From Mesorhizobium sp. M2D.F.Ca.ET.226.01.1.1 (GTDB taxonomy: Bacteria; Pseudomonadota; Alphaproteobacteria; Rhizobiales; Rhizobiaceae): DNA of 64,000 nt. Under the pieces are notes generated by a model. The model did not search any database. It saw only the letters and a list, made by a program, of their open reading frames with translations, and was not told the DNA's origin. Each line of letters opens with the position of its first letter. Position 1 is the stretch's first letter. Both the position numbers and the translations under genes were made by a program. The DNA is taken from the NCBI RefSeq assembly GCF_004022705.2, contig NZ_RZOY02000005.1, positions 248,001 to 312,000 on the forward strand, read 5' to 3'. Positions 50,411 to 58,712 of the stretch are shown here, piece by piece.

Positions 50411-51331
50411 ATGACGATTTCGGCTGCACAGGTCAAAGAACTCCGCGACTTGACCGGCGCGGGCATGATGGACTGCAAGGCGGCGTTGAACGAGACCAAC
50501 GGCAACATGGAAGAGGCCGTCGACTGGCTGCGCAAGAAGGGTATCTCCAAGGCCGACAAGAAGGCCGGGCGCACCGCCGCCGAGGGCCTGATCGGCGTCG
50601 ATGCCGGCGTGCGTGAAGCGGCCATTGTCGAGGTCAATTCCGAAACCGACTTCGTCGCCCGCAACGAGCAGTTCCAGGAACTGGTCCGCAATGTCGCGAA
50701 GGTCGCGCTCGCCTATGGCACGACCGAAGCGGTTGCCGCCGCCAAGTATCCGGGTTCCGACAAGACGGTCACCGAGACCGTCAAGGACGCGGTCGGCACG
50801 ATCGGCGAGAACATCAACTTCCGCCGTTCGGCGAAGCTCACCGTGCCGCATGGCGCGGTGGCGACCTATGTCCACAACGCGGTTGCCGACGGCCTCGGCA
50901 AGCTCGGCGTGCTGGTGGCGATCGAGACCACCGGCAACGAGCATGCGGCCAACGCCTTTGCCCGCCAGGTCGCGATGCATGTCGCCGCCAGCAACCCGGT
51001 CGCGCTGAGCGCCGAGGAAGTCGATCCGGCGCTGGTCGAGCGCGAAAAGGCGATCTTCTCCGACCAGGCGCGCCAGTCCGGCAAGCCGGAAGCCATTATC
51101 GAGAAGATGGTCGAGGGCCGCCTGCGCAAGTTCTATGAAGAGGTCGTGCTTTTGAAGCAGGCCTTCGTGCTCAATCCCGACATCACCGTCGAGAAGGCAC
51201 TGAAGGATGCCGAGAAGGAGATCGGCGCTCCGGCCAAGATCACCGCTTACCTGCGCTTCGCGCTCGGTGAAGGCATCGAGAAGGAAACGACCGATTTCGC
51301 GGCGGAAGTCGCGGCCGCGGTCAAGAAATAG
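50411..51331 (+). CDS. tsf: Elongation factor Ts
   Basis: A 306-residue guanine-nucleotide exchange factor for EF-Tu. It has the UBA-like start ([20 protein letters not shown]), the TDFVARN motif in [15 protein letters not shown], and two dimerisation core repeats. Normal length. It follows rpsB as in most bacteria. Confidence 0.98.
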   Translation: MTISAAQVKELRDLTGAGMMDCKAALNETNGNMEEAVDWLRKKGISKADKKAGRTAAEGLIGVDAGVREAAIVEVNSETDFVARNEQFQELVRNVAKVALAYGTTEAVAAAKYPGSDKTVTETVKDAVGTIGENINFRRSAKLTVPHGAVATYVHNAVADGLGKLGVLVAIETTGNEHAANAFARQVAMHVAASNPVALSAEEVDPALVEREKAIFSDQARQSGKPEAIIEKMVEGRLRKFYEEVVLLKQAFVLNPDITVEKALKDAEKEIGAPAKITAYLRFALGEGIEKETTDFAAEVAAAVKK

Positions 51332-51384
51332 CCTCTGATCCGGGGGAGCGCGCGGCGCTTCCTTAAGGTGAAGGGCTCACGAGC

Positions 51385-52311
51385 TCAGGCAACTCGGCCG
51401 GGTGTCCGCATGGATGTCCGGCCGATTTCTTGTGCGGTGTCGATAAAGGCCCTCAGCTTAGGCGCCGTCGAAGCGCGGCGCGGGAAGTAGAGGAAGAGGC
51501 CTGGCTCCTCGATCGCCGTCTGCGGCAGGATCTGGGTGAGGCGCCCGGCCGCGAGATCGGCCCGCACCAGCGGCTCGAAGACGTAGGCGAGCCCGACGCC
51601 GGCCAACGCCAGGTCGATGGCGCCAAGCGAATCCGTGACGACGGCCGTGCCGCGTGTCTCGACGACGACATCCTTGCCGTTGTCGTTCAGATCCCAGCGG
51701 TATAGCGCGCCGGATCGGACCAGCCGATAGCCTATGCAGTTGTGATTGGCGAGATCGGCCACGTCGCGCGGACGGCCGCGCTTTCCGATATAGGCAGGCG
51801 AGGCGACGACAACGGCCTTGAACGGCGGCGTCATCCTGACGGTCACCATGTCCTGCGCGATCATCTCACCCAGCCGAATGCCGGCGTCAAAACCTTCGCC
51901 GACAATATCGATAAGTCCCTGGTCGGCAACGATCTCGACCGTCACATCGGGGTAGCGTTCGGCCATGGCCGCGACCACCGGCGTGACTGCCAGGGGGATC
52001 GCTATGTTGGAGGCGTTGATCCTGAGCAGGCCGGCCGGCCTTCCCTTGATAGCGCGGATCCGGTCCATCCGCTCGGCAATGTCCTGGAGCGCTGGGGCCG
52101 CCGTCTCCACCAGCGCCTTGCCCGCTTCCGTCAGCGAAACGCTGCGCGTCGTGCGGGCGAAGAGCGGCTGGCCGACGCGCTCTTCCATCAGCCGCACCGC
52201 ATGGCTGACCGCCGACGGGCTCATGCCGAGCTCAGCCGCGGCGAGCGCAAAGCCGCCGCGACGCGCCACGGCGACGACAACTGGCAGATGTGTGAGCAGA
52301 TCGCGATCCAT
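51385..52311 (-). CDS. LysR family transcriptional regulator
   Basis: A 308-residue regulator: N-terminal winged HTH (DLLTHLPVVVAVARRGGFAL, AELGMSPSAVSHAVRLMEER) and a periplasmic-binding-like effector domain. It belongs to the group often found divergent from oxidoreductase genes. It faces an NTF2-like and an aldo-keto reductase gene across a 112-base region, which holds a likely binding site. The effector is unknown. Confidence 0.92.
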   Translation of the reverse strand: MDRDLLTHLPVVVAVARRGGFALAAAELGMSPSAVSHAVRLMEERVGQPLFARTTRSVSLTEAGKALVETAAPALQDIAERMDRIRAIKGRPAGLLRINASNIAIPLAVTPVVAAMAERYPDVTVEIVADQGLIDIVGEGFDAGIRLGEMIAQDMVTVRMTPPFKAVVVASPAYIGKRGRPRDVADLANHNCIGYRLVRSGALYRWDLNDNGKDVVVETRGTAVVTDSLGAIDLALAGVGLAYVFEPLVRADLAAGRLTQILPQTAIEEPGLFLYFPRRASTAPKLRAFIDTAQEIGRTSMRTPGRVA

Positions 52312-52324
52312 TCATGAACGATAT

Positions 52325-52339
52325 CGCATAGTCCATGCG
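52325..52339. promoter_or_regulatory. Candidate LysR-type operator
   Basis: CGCAT-AGTCC-ATGCG is a perfect 5-bp inverted repeat 14 bases upstream of the lysR start and 85 bases before the divergent gene. LysR regulators typically bind partly dyadic sites in such divergent regions. Confidence 0.45.
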
Positions 52340-52423
52340 AACAATGCAATCTTCTCGATGTCTGCACCCTGACCTACGTTGTCCACCAACACGGTGTTGA
52401 GCCGTCACCTGAGGAGAACAGAC

Positions 52424-52951
52424 ATGAACGCCTTGAGACACGTAACTTTCGTCGCAGGCATGGCGCTGGCGCCGGTCGATGCCGGCGGCGCCGAACCGGC
52501 CGGCTGGCAGGCTCTTGCCGACGAGCGCGCGGTGATCCGCATCGCCGACGCCATCGACCGGGCGGTGGATGCGCAGGACTGGAAACTCGCCCGCAGCTAT
52601 TTCGCCGACCGCGTCACCGCCGATTTCAGCAGCCTGTCCGGTCAGCCCGCGGCCAACATTGCCTCTGACGATCTGATCGGCGCCTGGGCGGGCAACCTCA
52701 AGGGCAGCAAGACCAGCCTCCATCTGCGCACCAACCATCACGTCATGCTCGAGGCCAATGCCGCGACTGTCCATTCCAACGGCTATGCCTGGAACCGGAT
52801 GGAAGGCAATGGCGACCCGCTCTGGGAGGTCTGGGGCACCTATGAGCACCACCTGACGCGCTCGGCGTCTGGCTGGAAGGTCGACGGCTTCACCTTCCGC
52901 ATGACGCATGAGCGCGGCAACCCATGGGTCAAGGCGACCCCCGGCCAGTGA
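52424..52951 (+). CDS. NTF2-like (SnoaL-type) protein with possible signal peptide
   Basis: A 175-residue protein with a cone-shaped NTF2-like fold of the SnoaL_4 type: ERAVIRIADAIDRAVDAQDW, LARSYFADRVTADFSSLSG and WGTYEHHLTRSASGWKVDGF. The N-terminus (MNALRHVTFVAGMALAPVDA) may be a weak signal peptide. Function unknown; such proteins are often small enzymes or binding proteins in the same operon as reductases. GAGGAGAACAGAC precedes the start. Confidence 0.8.
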   Translation: MNALRHVTFVAGMALAPVDAGGAEPAGWQALADERAVIRIADAIDRAVDAQDWKLARSYFADRVTADFSSLSGQPAANIASDDLIGAWAGNLKGSKTSLHLRTNHHVMLEANAATVHSNGYAWNRMEGNGDPLWEVWGTYEHHLTRSASGWKVDGFTFRMTHERGNPWVKATPGQ

Positions 52952-52990
52952 CGGTCGGCAAATTTCTCGGATCAGCATCGGAGAACCACC

Positions 52991-54100
52991 ATGACCATGA
53001 GCTATTACACGCTTGGCAACAGTGGCCTGCGCGTCAGCCGGCTGGCGCTCGGCACCATGACCTTCGGCACCGAATGGGGCTGGGGAACAGACAGGGACAC
53101 TGCCCGCGCGATCTTCGACGCCTATGTCGAAGCGGGCGGCAACTTCTTCGATACGGCCGACCTCTACACCGGCGGCACCAGCGAGACCTGGCTCGGCGAG
53201 TTCGTCGCCGAGCGCGGCCTGCGCGACAAGGCGGTGATCGCTACCAAATTCACCTTCAACGCGGAGCCGGGCAACCCCAACGCCGGCGGCAATGGCCGCA
53301 AGAACATCATGCGGGCGGTCGACGCCTCGCTGAAGCGGCTCGGCACCGACTATATCGACCTTTACCTGCTGCATGTCTGGGACAGGATCACTCCGGCTGA
53401 GGAGGTGCTGCGCACGCTGGATGACCTCGTTCGCGCCGGCAAGGTGCGCCATATCGGCCTTTCCGACGTGCCGGCCTGGTATGCCAGCCGCGCCCAGGCG
53501 GTCGCCGAACTGCGTTGCTACGAGCCGGTCTCGGCGCTGCAACTGGAATATTCGCTGGTCGAACGCACGATCGAACATGAATACGTGCCGTTCGCCACGC
53601 ACCATGGCGCCGGCATCATGGTGTGGAGCCCGCTGGCCAGTGGGCTGCTCAGCGGAAAATACAAGCCGACGCAAGACGGCAATGCCGGGAGACTCGACGG
53701 TTTCCGCAACACCACGCATCCCGGCTTCCAGAAGTTCAGCGACCGCAACTGGGCGATCGTGGCGGAGCTCGAGAAGGTGGCCGCCGAGCTTGGCCGCAGC
53801 ATGGCTCAGGTCGCGCTCAACTGGGTGGCGACGCAGCCCGGCATCGCCTCGGTCATTCTCGGGGCGACGAAGCTCTCACAACTGCAGGACAATCTCGGCG
53901 CGCTCGATTTTTCGATTCCCGCCGAGCTTCGCGAACGGCTGGAAAAGGTCAGCGCCGCGCCGGCACCGTTCCCGCACTCCTATTTTGGGCCCGATATCCA
54001 GGTCCGTGTGACGGGAGGCGCCGTGACCGGCGACAAGCCGGCCGGCTATTCGCCTCCGGTCGTGATCGACGGCAAGGCGGTCAGCATCTCAAGCAACTGA
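52991..54100 (+). CDS. Aldo/keto reductase
   Basis: A 369-residue TIM-barrel oxidoreductase using NADPH. The catalytic Asp and Tyr are in FFDTADLYTGG, the Lys in VIATKFTFN and the His in LYLLHVWD; all four are present. The C-terminal NADP site is ASVILGATKLSQLQDN. An additional C-terminal tail of about 40 residues (SYFGPDIQVRVTGGAVTGDK) is longer than in common members. Substrate unknown. Probably in operon with the NTF2-like gene and controlled by the divergent LysR regulator. Confidence 0.9.
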   Translation: MTMSYYTLGNSGLRVSRLALGTMTFGTEWGWGTDRDTARAIFDAYVEAGGNFFDTADLYTGGTSETWLGEFVAERGLRDKAVIATKFTFNAEPGNPNAGGNGRKNIMRAVDASLKRLGTDYIDLYLLHVWDRITPAEEVLRTLDDLVRAGKVRHIGLSDVPAWYASRAQAVAELRCYEPVSALQLEYSLVERTIEHEYVPFATHHGAGIMVWSPLASGLLSGKYKPTQDGNAGRLDGFRNTTHPGFQKFSDRNWAIVAELEKVAAELGRSMAQVALNWVATQPGIASVILGATKLSQLQDNLGALDFSIPAELRERLEKVSAAPAPFPHSYFGPDIQVRVTGGAVTGDKPAGYSPPVVIDGKAVSISSN

Positions 54101-54138
54101 TTGAAAAGGGCAACTGATTGAAAAAGGGCAATTGATCA
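54094..54138 (+). repeat. Short tandem repeat across the reductase stop codon
   Basis: CAACTGATTGAAAAGGG (54094-54110), CAACTGATTGAAAAAGGG (54111-54128) and a partial third copy (54129-54138). The first copy contains the stop codon. It looks like a slippage duplication. Confidence 0.7.
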
Positions 54139-54176
54139 CAAGGCGGAACTGACCGAGAAAGCCTGGAATTTTGCGC

Positions 54177-54206
54177 AAGGGCGCGGCGTGACATCGCCGC
54201 GCCCTT
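54177..54206. terminator. Long GC hairpin before pyrH
   Basis: AAGGGCGCGGCG and CGCCGCGCCCTT form a perfect 12-bp stem around TGACAT. It ends the reductase unit or insulates pyrH; no T-run follows on the plus strand. Confidence 0.6.
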
Positions 54207-54301
54207 CGTGTATCGGGTCAACCCGTCATGACAGCATCGCCGGACGAAGCGGGGGCGGGTTTAGCCTCCAAAATTGCCGCGCCGAGATTCCGAGGAACAA
54301 G

Positions 54302-55024
54302 ATGACGGAAAAGCCCCTCTATCGACGTGTCGTGCTGAAAGCTTCGGGTGAAGCGTTGATGGGAGAGCAGCATTTCGGCATCGACGTTTCGGTGGTCGAC
54401 CGCATCGCAGCCGACATTGCCGAGGCGCGCGCGCTGGGCGTCGAAGTGGGCGTCGTCATCGGCGGCGGCAACATCTTTCGCGGCGTCGCGGTGGCTTCCA
54501 AGGGCGGCGACCGCGTCACCGGCGACCACATGGGCATGCTCGCCACCGTCATCAATTCGCTGGCGCTGCGCACCTCGCTGAACAAGATCGGCGTCGATGC
54601 GGTCGTCCTCTCGGCGATCGCCATGCCGGAACTGTGCGAGAGTTTTTCCCAGCGCCAGGCGACCGCCTATATGAACCAGGGCAAGGTGGTCATCTTCGCC
54701 GGCGGCACCGGCAACCCGTTTTTCACCACCGATTCGGCCGCGGCGCTTCGCGCCGCGGAGATCGGCGCCGACGCGCTGTTCAAGGGCACGCAGGTCGACG
54801 GGGTCTATTCGGCCGATCCCAAGAAGGACCCGGACGCGGTCCGCTTCGACCGCATCAGCCACGCGGAAGTCATCAAACGCGGGCTGGCGATCATGGATAC
54901 GGCCGCGATTGCACTTGCGCGCGAAAACAACATTCCGATAATCGTCTATTCGATCCACGAAAAAGGTGGTTTCGGCGACATTTTGAGGGGCGGCGGCCAT
55001 TGCACGGTCGTCGCGGACAAATAA
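54302..55024 (+). CDS. pyrH: UMP kinase
   Basis: A 240-residue bacterial UMP kinase (amino acid kinase fold) that makes UDP from UMP. Conserved: RVVLKASGEALMGEQHFGID, GVVIGGGNIFRGVA, GTGNPFFTTDSAAALRA and DGVYSADPKKDP. GTP activation and UTP inhibition are usual for the family. The start at 54302 follows GAGGAACAAG. First gene of the envelope operon, followed by frr. Confidence 0.97.
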   Translation: MTEKPLYRRVVLKASGEALMGEQHFGIDVSVVDRIAADIAEARALGVEVGVVIGGGNIFRGVAVASKGGDRVTGDHMGMLATVINSLALRTSLNKIGVDAVVLSAIAMPELCESFSQRQATAYMNQGKVVIFAGGTGNPFFTTDSAAALRAAEIGADALFKGTQVDGVYSADPKKDPDAVRFDRISHAEVIKRGLAIMDTAAIALARENNIPIIVYSIHEKGGFGDILRGGGHCTVVADK

Positions 55025-55114
55025 TCGGGGCCGGGATCCGCTAAATGGCTACGGAGCCGTGGACGGGATAACGACACAATCATTGAACCCGGCGAACGGG
55101 TCGAGGAGATGATC

Positions 55115-55669
55115 ATGAGTGGCGAGTACGAAGACCTGAAGCGACGCATGGACGGGGCGATCGCCGCCTTCAAGCACGATCTGGCTTCGCTGCGCACCGG
55201 GCGAGCCTCCAGCAACCTGCTCGATGCCGTCCAGGTGCAAGCCTACGGCACGGCGATGCCGATCAACCAGGTGGCTAACGTGTCGGTGCCGGAGCCGCGC
55301 ATGATTTCGGTGTCGGTCTGGGACAAGTCCATGGTCAGCGCCGTCGATCGCGCCATCCGCGAAGCCAATCTGGGCTTCAACCCGATCGTCGACGGCACCA
55401 CGCTGAGGATTCCGCTGCCGGAACTCAACGAGCAGCGCCGTAAGGAACTGGTCAAGATTTCGCATGGTTATGCCGAGAACGCGCGTGTCGCGGTCCGCCA
55501 TGTCCGCCGCGACGGGATGGATTTCCTCAAGAAGGCTGAGAAGGATGGCACCATCAGCGAGGACGATCAGCGCAAGCGGTCCGACCAGGTTCAGAAGCTG
55601 ACCGACGAGATGATCAGCAGCATCGATCACCTGCTTTCCGATAAGGAAGCTGAAATCATGCAGGTTTAG
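55115..55669 (+). CDS. frr: Ribosome recycling factor
   Basis: A 184-residue factor that splits post-termination ribosomes with EF-G. Typical: [40 protein letters not shown]. The start at 55115 is preferred because GAGGAG lies six bases before it; an ATG two codons earlier is too close to the site. Confidence 0.97.
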   Translation: MSGEYEDLKRRMDGAIAAFKHDLASLRTGRASSNLLDAVQVQAYGTAMPINQVANVSVPEPRMISVSVWDKSMVSAVDRAIREANLGFNPIVDGTTLRIPLPELNEQRRKELVKISHGYAENARVAVRHVRRDGMDFLKKAEKDGTISEDDQRKRSDQVQKLTDEMISSIDHLLSDKEAEIMQV

Positions 55670-55699
55670 GGTCGGGTTTTCCGGCTCGAAAGCGAGATT

Positions 55700-56419
55700 A
55701 TGGCAACGCCCGCGCATGTCGCGATCATCATGGATGGAAATGGACGCTGGGCAAAGGCGCGCGGCCTGCCGCGCCTTGCCGGCCACCGCGCCGGTGTCGA
55801 GGCCTTGCGCAAGACGGTCCGCGCCGCGCCCGAGCTCGGCATTTCCCACCTGACCGTCTACGCCTTTTCCTCGGAGAACTGGTCGCGCCCGAAATCCGAG
55901 GTCAGCGACCTCATGGGCCTGTTGAAGCTGTTCATCCGCCGCGATCTTGCCGAACTGCATCAGAACGGCGTGCGGGTGAGGGTCATTGGCGACAGGCAGG
56001 GGTTGCAGCCCGACATCAGGGGCCTGTTGCAGGAAGCCGAATCGCTGACCGCCGGCAATGAGTCGCTGACGCTCATCATCGCCTTCAACTATGGCGGCCG
56101 CGACGAGATCGTGCGTACAGCCCGCAAGCTGGCGGAGGCCGTCGCGCGCGGCGACATGGCGGGCGAGGCGATCACGGCGGAGAGCTTTGCCGCTGCTCTC
56201 GATACCCAGGGCATTCCCGACCCTGAGCTGGTGATCCGGACCAGCGGCGAGCTCAGGCTGTCGAACTTCCTTCTGTGGCAGGCCGCCTATAGCGAGCTGG
56301 TCTTCCTGCCCTGCTATTGGCCGGACTTCAGCCGGGAGCACCTGGCTGACGCCTTGCGCGACTTTGCCGGCCGTGAACGACGCTTTGGCGGGCTTGCCGC
56401 CCGCGATGTCGCGCTTTAG
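55700..56419 (+). CDS. uppS: Isoprenyl transferase (undecaprenyl diphosphate synthase)
   Basis: A 239-residue cis-prenyltransferase that makes the undecaprenyl diphosphate carrier for peptidoglycan and polysaccharide. The catalytic motif [20 protein letters not shown] is at residues 9-28, with SSENWSRP and [20 protein letters not shown] further on. It lies 30 bases after frr. Confidence 0.96.
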   Translation: MATPAHVAIIMDGNGRWAKARGLPRLAGHRAGVEALRKTVRAAPELGISHLTVYAFSSENWSRPKSEVSDLMGLLKLFIRRDLAELHQNGVRVRVIGDRQGLQPDIRGLLQEAESLTAGNESLTLIIAFNYGGRDEIVRTARKLAEAVARGDMAGEAITAESFAAALDTQGIPDPELVIRTSGELRLSNFLLWQAAYSELVFLPCYWPDFSREHLADALRDFAGRERRFGGLAARDVAL

Positions 56420-56431
56420 GCGCCGCCGCGA

Positions 56432-57247
56432 ATGAGCAACCTCCAGCAGCGCGTCATCTCGGCAATCATGATGGCGGCTCTGACGCTTGCCGTGACCTGG
56501 CTTGGCGGGCTGCCGTTTCGCTTGTTCTGCGCAGGAATCGCTGCGCTGATCTTCTATGAATGGACGCGCATGTCGCGTCCTGGGAACGGTACGGCGCTTG
56601 GCTTTCTGCCGGAAGCGCTGATCCTGATCTTCATCGGCGCGCTGATTGCAGGCCTTCCGGCCATATGGCTGCTGCTGCTTTTCGCGATCCTCGTGGCCGG
56701 CGCTGCTATCGCCACTCGCATCCGGGGAGCTGCGCTGTGGGAGGCCTGCGGACTGGCCTACGCGGCTCTTTCCGGCTTTTCGCTCGCTTATTTGCGCGAT
56801 GGCAATCATTCCGGCCTGATCGCGATTCTCTTCCTGTTCGCCGTAGTCTGGGCAACTGACATAGCGGCCTATTTCGTCGGGCGCGCGGTCGGCGGCCCGA
56901 AACTTGCGCCGTCGATCTCGCCTGGCAAGACGCAGAGCGGCGCGCTGGGTGGCGCGGCTGGCGGCGTTGTCGCCGGACTTTTGCTCGCAATCGGGGCAGG
57001 CGCCGGCAATCTCGTTCAGCTCGGTCTGGTCGCGTTGGCGCTCTCGATCGTTTCGCAGATCGGCGACCTATTCGAATCATGGGTCAAGCGCCGGCACGGC
57101 GCCAAGGATTCGAGCAACCTCATTCCTGGCCATGGCGGCGTTATGGATAGGGTGGACGGCCTTGTCGCGGCCGCGTTGGCGCTGTACGTCATCGGCTGGG
57201 TCGCGGCGGGCGCCGACCATCCGGCATTGGGGCTGTTTCCGAACTGA
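56432..57247 (+). CDS. cdsA: Phosphatidate cytidylyltransferase
   Basis: A 271-residue integral membrane enzyme that makes CDP-diacylglycerol, the precursor of phospholipids. About seven helices; the C-terminal signature reads SWVKRRHGAKDSSNLIPGHG followed by GVMDRVDGL. In the usual order with uppS and rseP. dxr, which lies between these genes in many proteobacteria, is absent here. Confidence 0.95.
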   Translation: MSNLQQRVISAIMMAALTLAVTWLGGLPFRLFCAGIAALIFYEWTRMSRPGNGTALGFLPEALILIFIGALIAGLPAIWLLLLFAILVAGAAIATRIRGAALWEACGLAYAALSGFSLAYLRDGNHSGLIAILFLFAVVWATDIAAYFVGRAVGGPKLAPSISPGKTQSGALGGAAGGVVAGLLLAIGAGAGNLVQLGLVALALSIVSQIGDLFESWVKRRHGAKDSSNLIPGHGGVMDRVDGLVAAALALYVIGWVAAGADHPALGLFPN

Positions 57248-57351
57248 ACAACGTTGCGGCAAGGCGAAAATCGGCACCCGCCACGGATTCGCCCGGATTG
57301 ATGCCACAGTCGCGGCGGAGTGTCGCCTGCGGGCGAATTTGAGGGCATGAC

Positions 57352-58494
57352 TTGAACGACATCTTTCACGCCGTCTTCAGCACACAAGGCTTCGTCCTTG
57401 GCACGCTCGTGCCGTTTCTGTTCGTGCTGACCGTGGTCGTGTTCGTCCACGAGATGGGGCACTATCTGATCGGCCGCTGGTGCGGCATCGGCGTGAAGGC
57501 CTTTTCCATCGGTTTCGGCCCCGAGCTGTTCGGATTCAACGATCGCCGCGGCACGCGCTGGAAACTCTGCGCCATTCCGCTCGGCGGCTACGTCAAATTC
57601 GTCGGCGACATGAACGCGACGTCGAGCCAGCCGAGCGCCGAGGAGATCGAATCGCTCACTGAAGCCGAGCGCGAGGTCGCCTTCCACACGCAGCCGATCT
57701 GGAAGCGCGCCGCGACCGTCGTTGCCGGGCCGCTGTTCAATTTCTTGCTGACGATTGCCGTGTTCGCGGTGCTGTTTTCCCTCTATGGCCGCCCGGTCCT
57801 GGAGCCGACCGTGGCCCAAGTCACCGCCGGCAGCCCGGCAGAGAAGGCGGGCATTCAGCCAGGCGACCGATTCGTCAAAGTCGACGGCAGCAAGGTGGAG
57901 ACTTTCGCCGATGTGCAGCGGCTGGTTTCGGGCCGGGCAGGCGACGCCATCACCTTCACCATGCTGCGCGACGGCAAGGAGATCGAGGTGACGGCGACGC
58001 CGCAGCCCATGGAGCAGCAGGATGCGCTGGGCAACAAGGTCAAGGTCGCGGTCATCGGCGTCGTCAACAACGCCGAACTCGGCCAGCCGCGCCTGGTCTC
58101 CTATACGCCGGCCGGCGCCGTTGTGGCGGCGGTCGAGGAAACCGGGCACGTCATCCAGCGCACCGGCCAGTTCTTGCAGCGCTTTGCGCTTGGACGCGAG
58201 GACAAATGCCAGCTTGGCGGCCCGATCAAGATCGCCAAGATGTCCGGTCAGGCGGCAAAGCTGGGCTTCGAGTGGCTGGTGCAGCTTGTTGCATTTCTGT
58301 CAGTCGGGATAGGATTTCTCAATCTCCTGCCGATTCCCCCTCTCGACGGCGGCCACCTGTTGTTCTACGGCGTGGAGGCCGTCATAAGGCGGCCCGTTTC
58401 GGAGCGAATGATGGAGATGGCCTATCGGACCGGGCTGTTCCTGGTGCTCGGTTTCATGGGCTTCGTTTTTTGGAATGATCTGTTTGGGTGCTGA
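57352..58494 (+). CDS. rseP: RIP metalloprotease RseP
   Basis: A 380-residue site-2 intramembrane zinc protease. HEMGH (H33, E34, H37) lies in the first helix, one PDZ domain follows (about 140-210, VTAGSPAEKAGIQPGDRFVK), and NLLPIPPLDGGHLLF near the C-terminus holds the third ligand. It releases anti-sigma factors after a first cut. The start is a TTG with GAGGGCATGAC before it; no in-frame ATG is nearby. Gap of 104 bases from cdsA. Confidence 0.94.
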   Translation: MNDIFHAVFSTQGFVLGTLVPFLFVLTVVVFVHEMGHYLIGRWCGIGVKAFSIGFGPELFGFNDRRGTRWKLCAIPLGGYVKFVGDMNATSSQPSAEEIESLTEAEREVAFHTQPIWKRAATVVAGPLFNFLLTIAVFAVLFSLYGRPVLEPTVAQVTAGSPAEKAGIQPGDRFVKVDGSKVETFADVQRLVSGRAGDAITFTMLRDGKEIEVTATPQPMEQQDALGNKVKVAVIGVVNNAELGQPRLVSYTPAGAVVAAVEETGHVIQRTGQFLQRFALGREDKCQLGGPIKIAKMSGQAAKLGFEWLVQLVAFLSVGIGFLNLLPIPPLDGGHLLFYGVEAVIRRPVSERMMEMAYRTGLFLVLGFMGFVFWNDLFGC

Positions 58495-58712
58495 AATCAT
58501 GAAGAAATTTGGCTTCAGCCCCACCCATATTGAGATGCCGTTTACCATGCGTGGGGATATGCGTGACGCGAAAGCCACGCGGTACGGTTAAGTAAATACA
58601 AATTAACCGGGAGCCTTGCGTGTAGGGAAAATCCGGTTAATACGGTAAGGGAAAATACCGCACGTCCGGTTTTCTCGCCGTGGGGACTACGAGAAAAAGG
58701 TACAAAAGCCCG

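Noticed and set aside
57248..57351. Missing dxr as a sign of deletion
   Set aside because: In Rhizobiales dxr is often elsewhere, so its absence between cdsA and rseP is normal.
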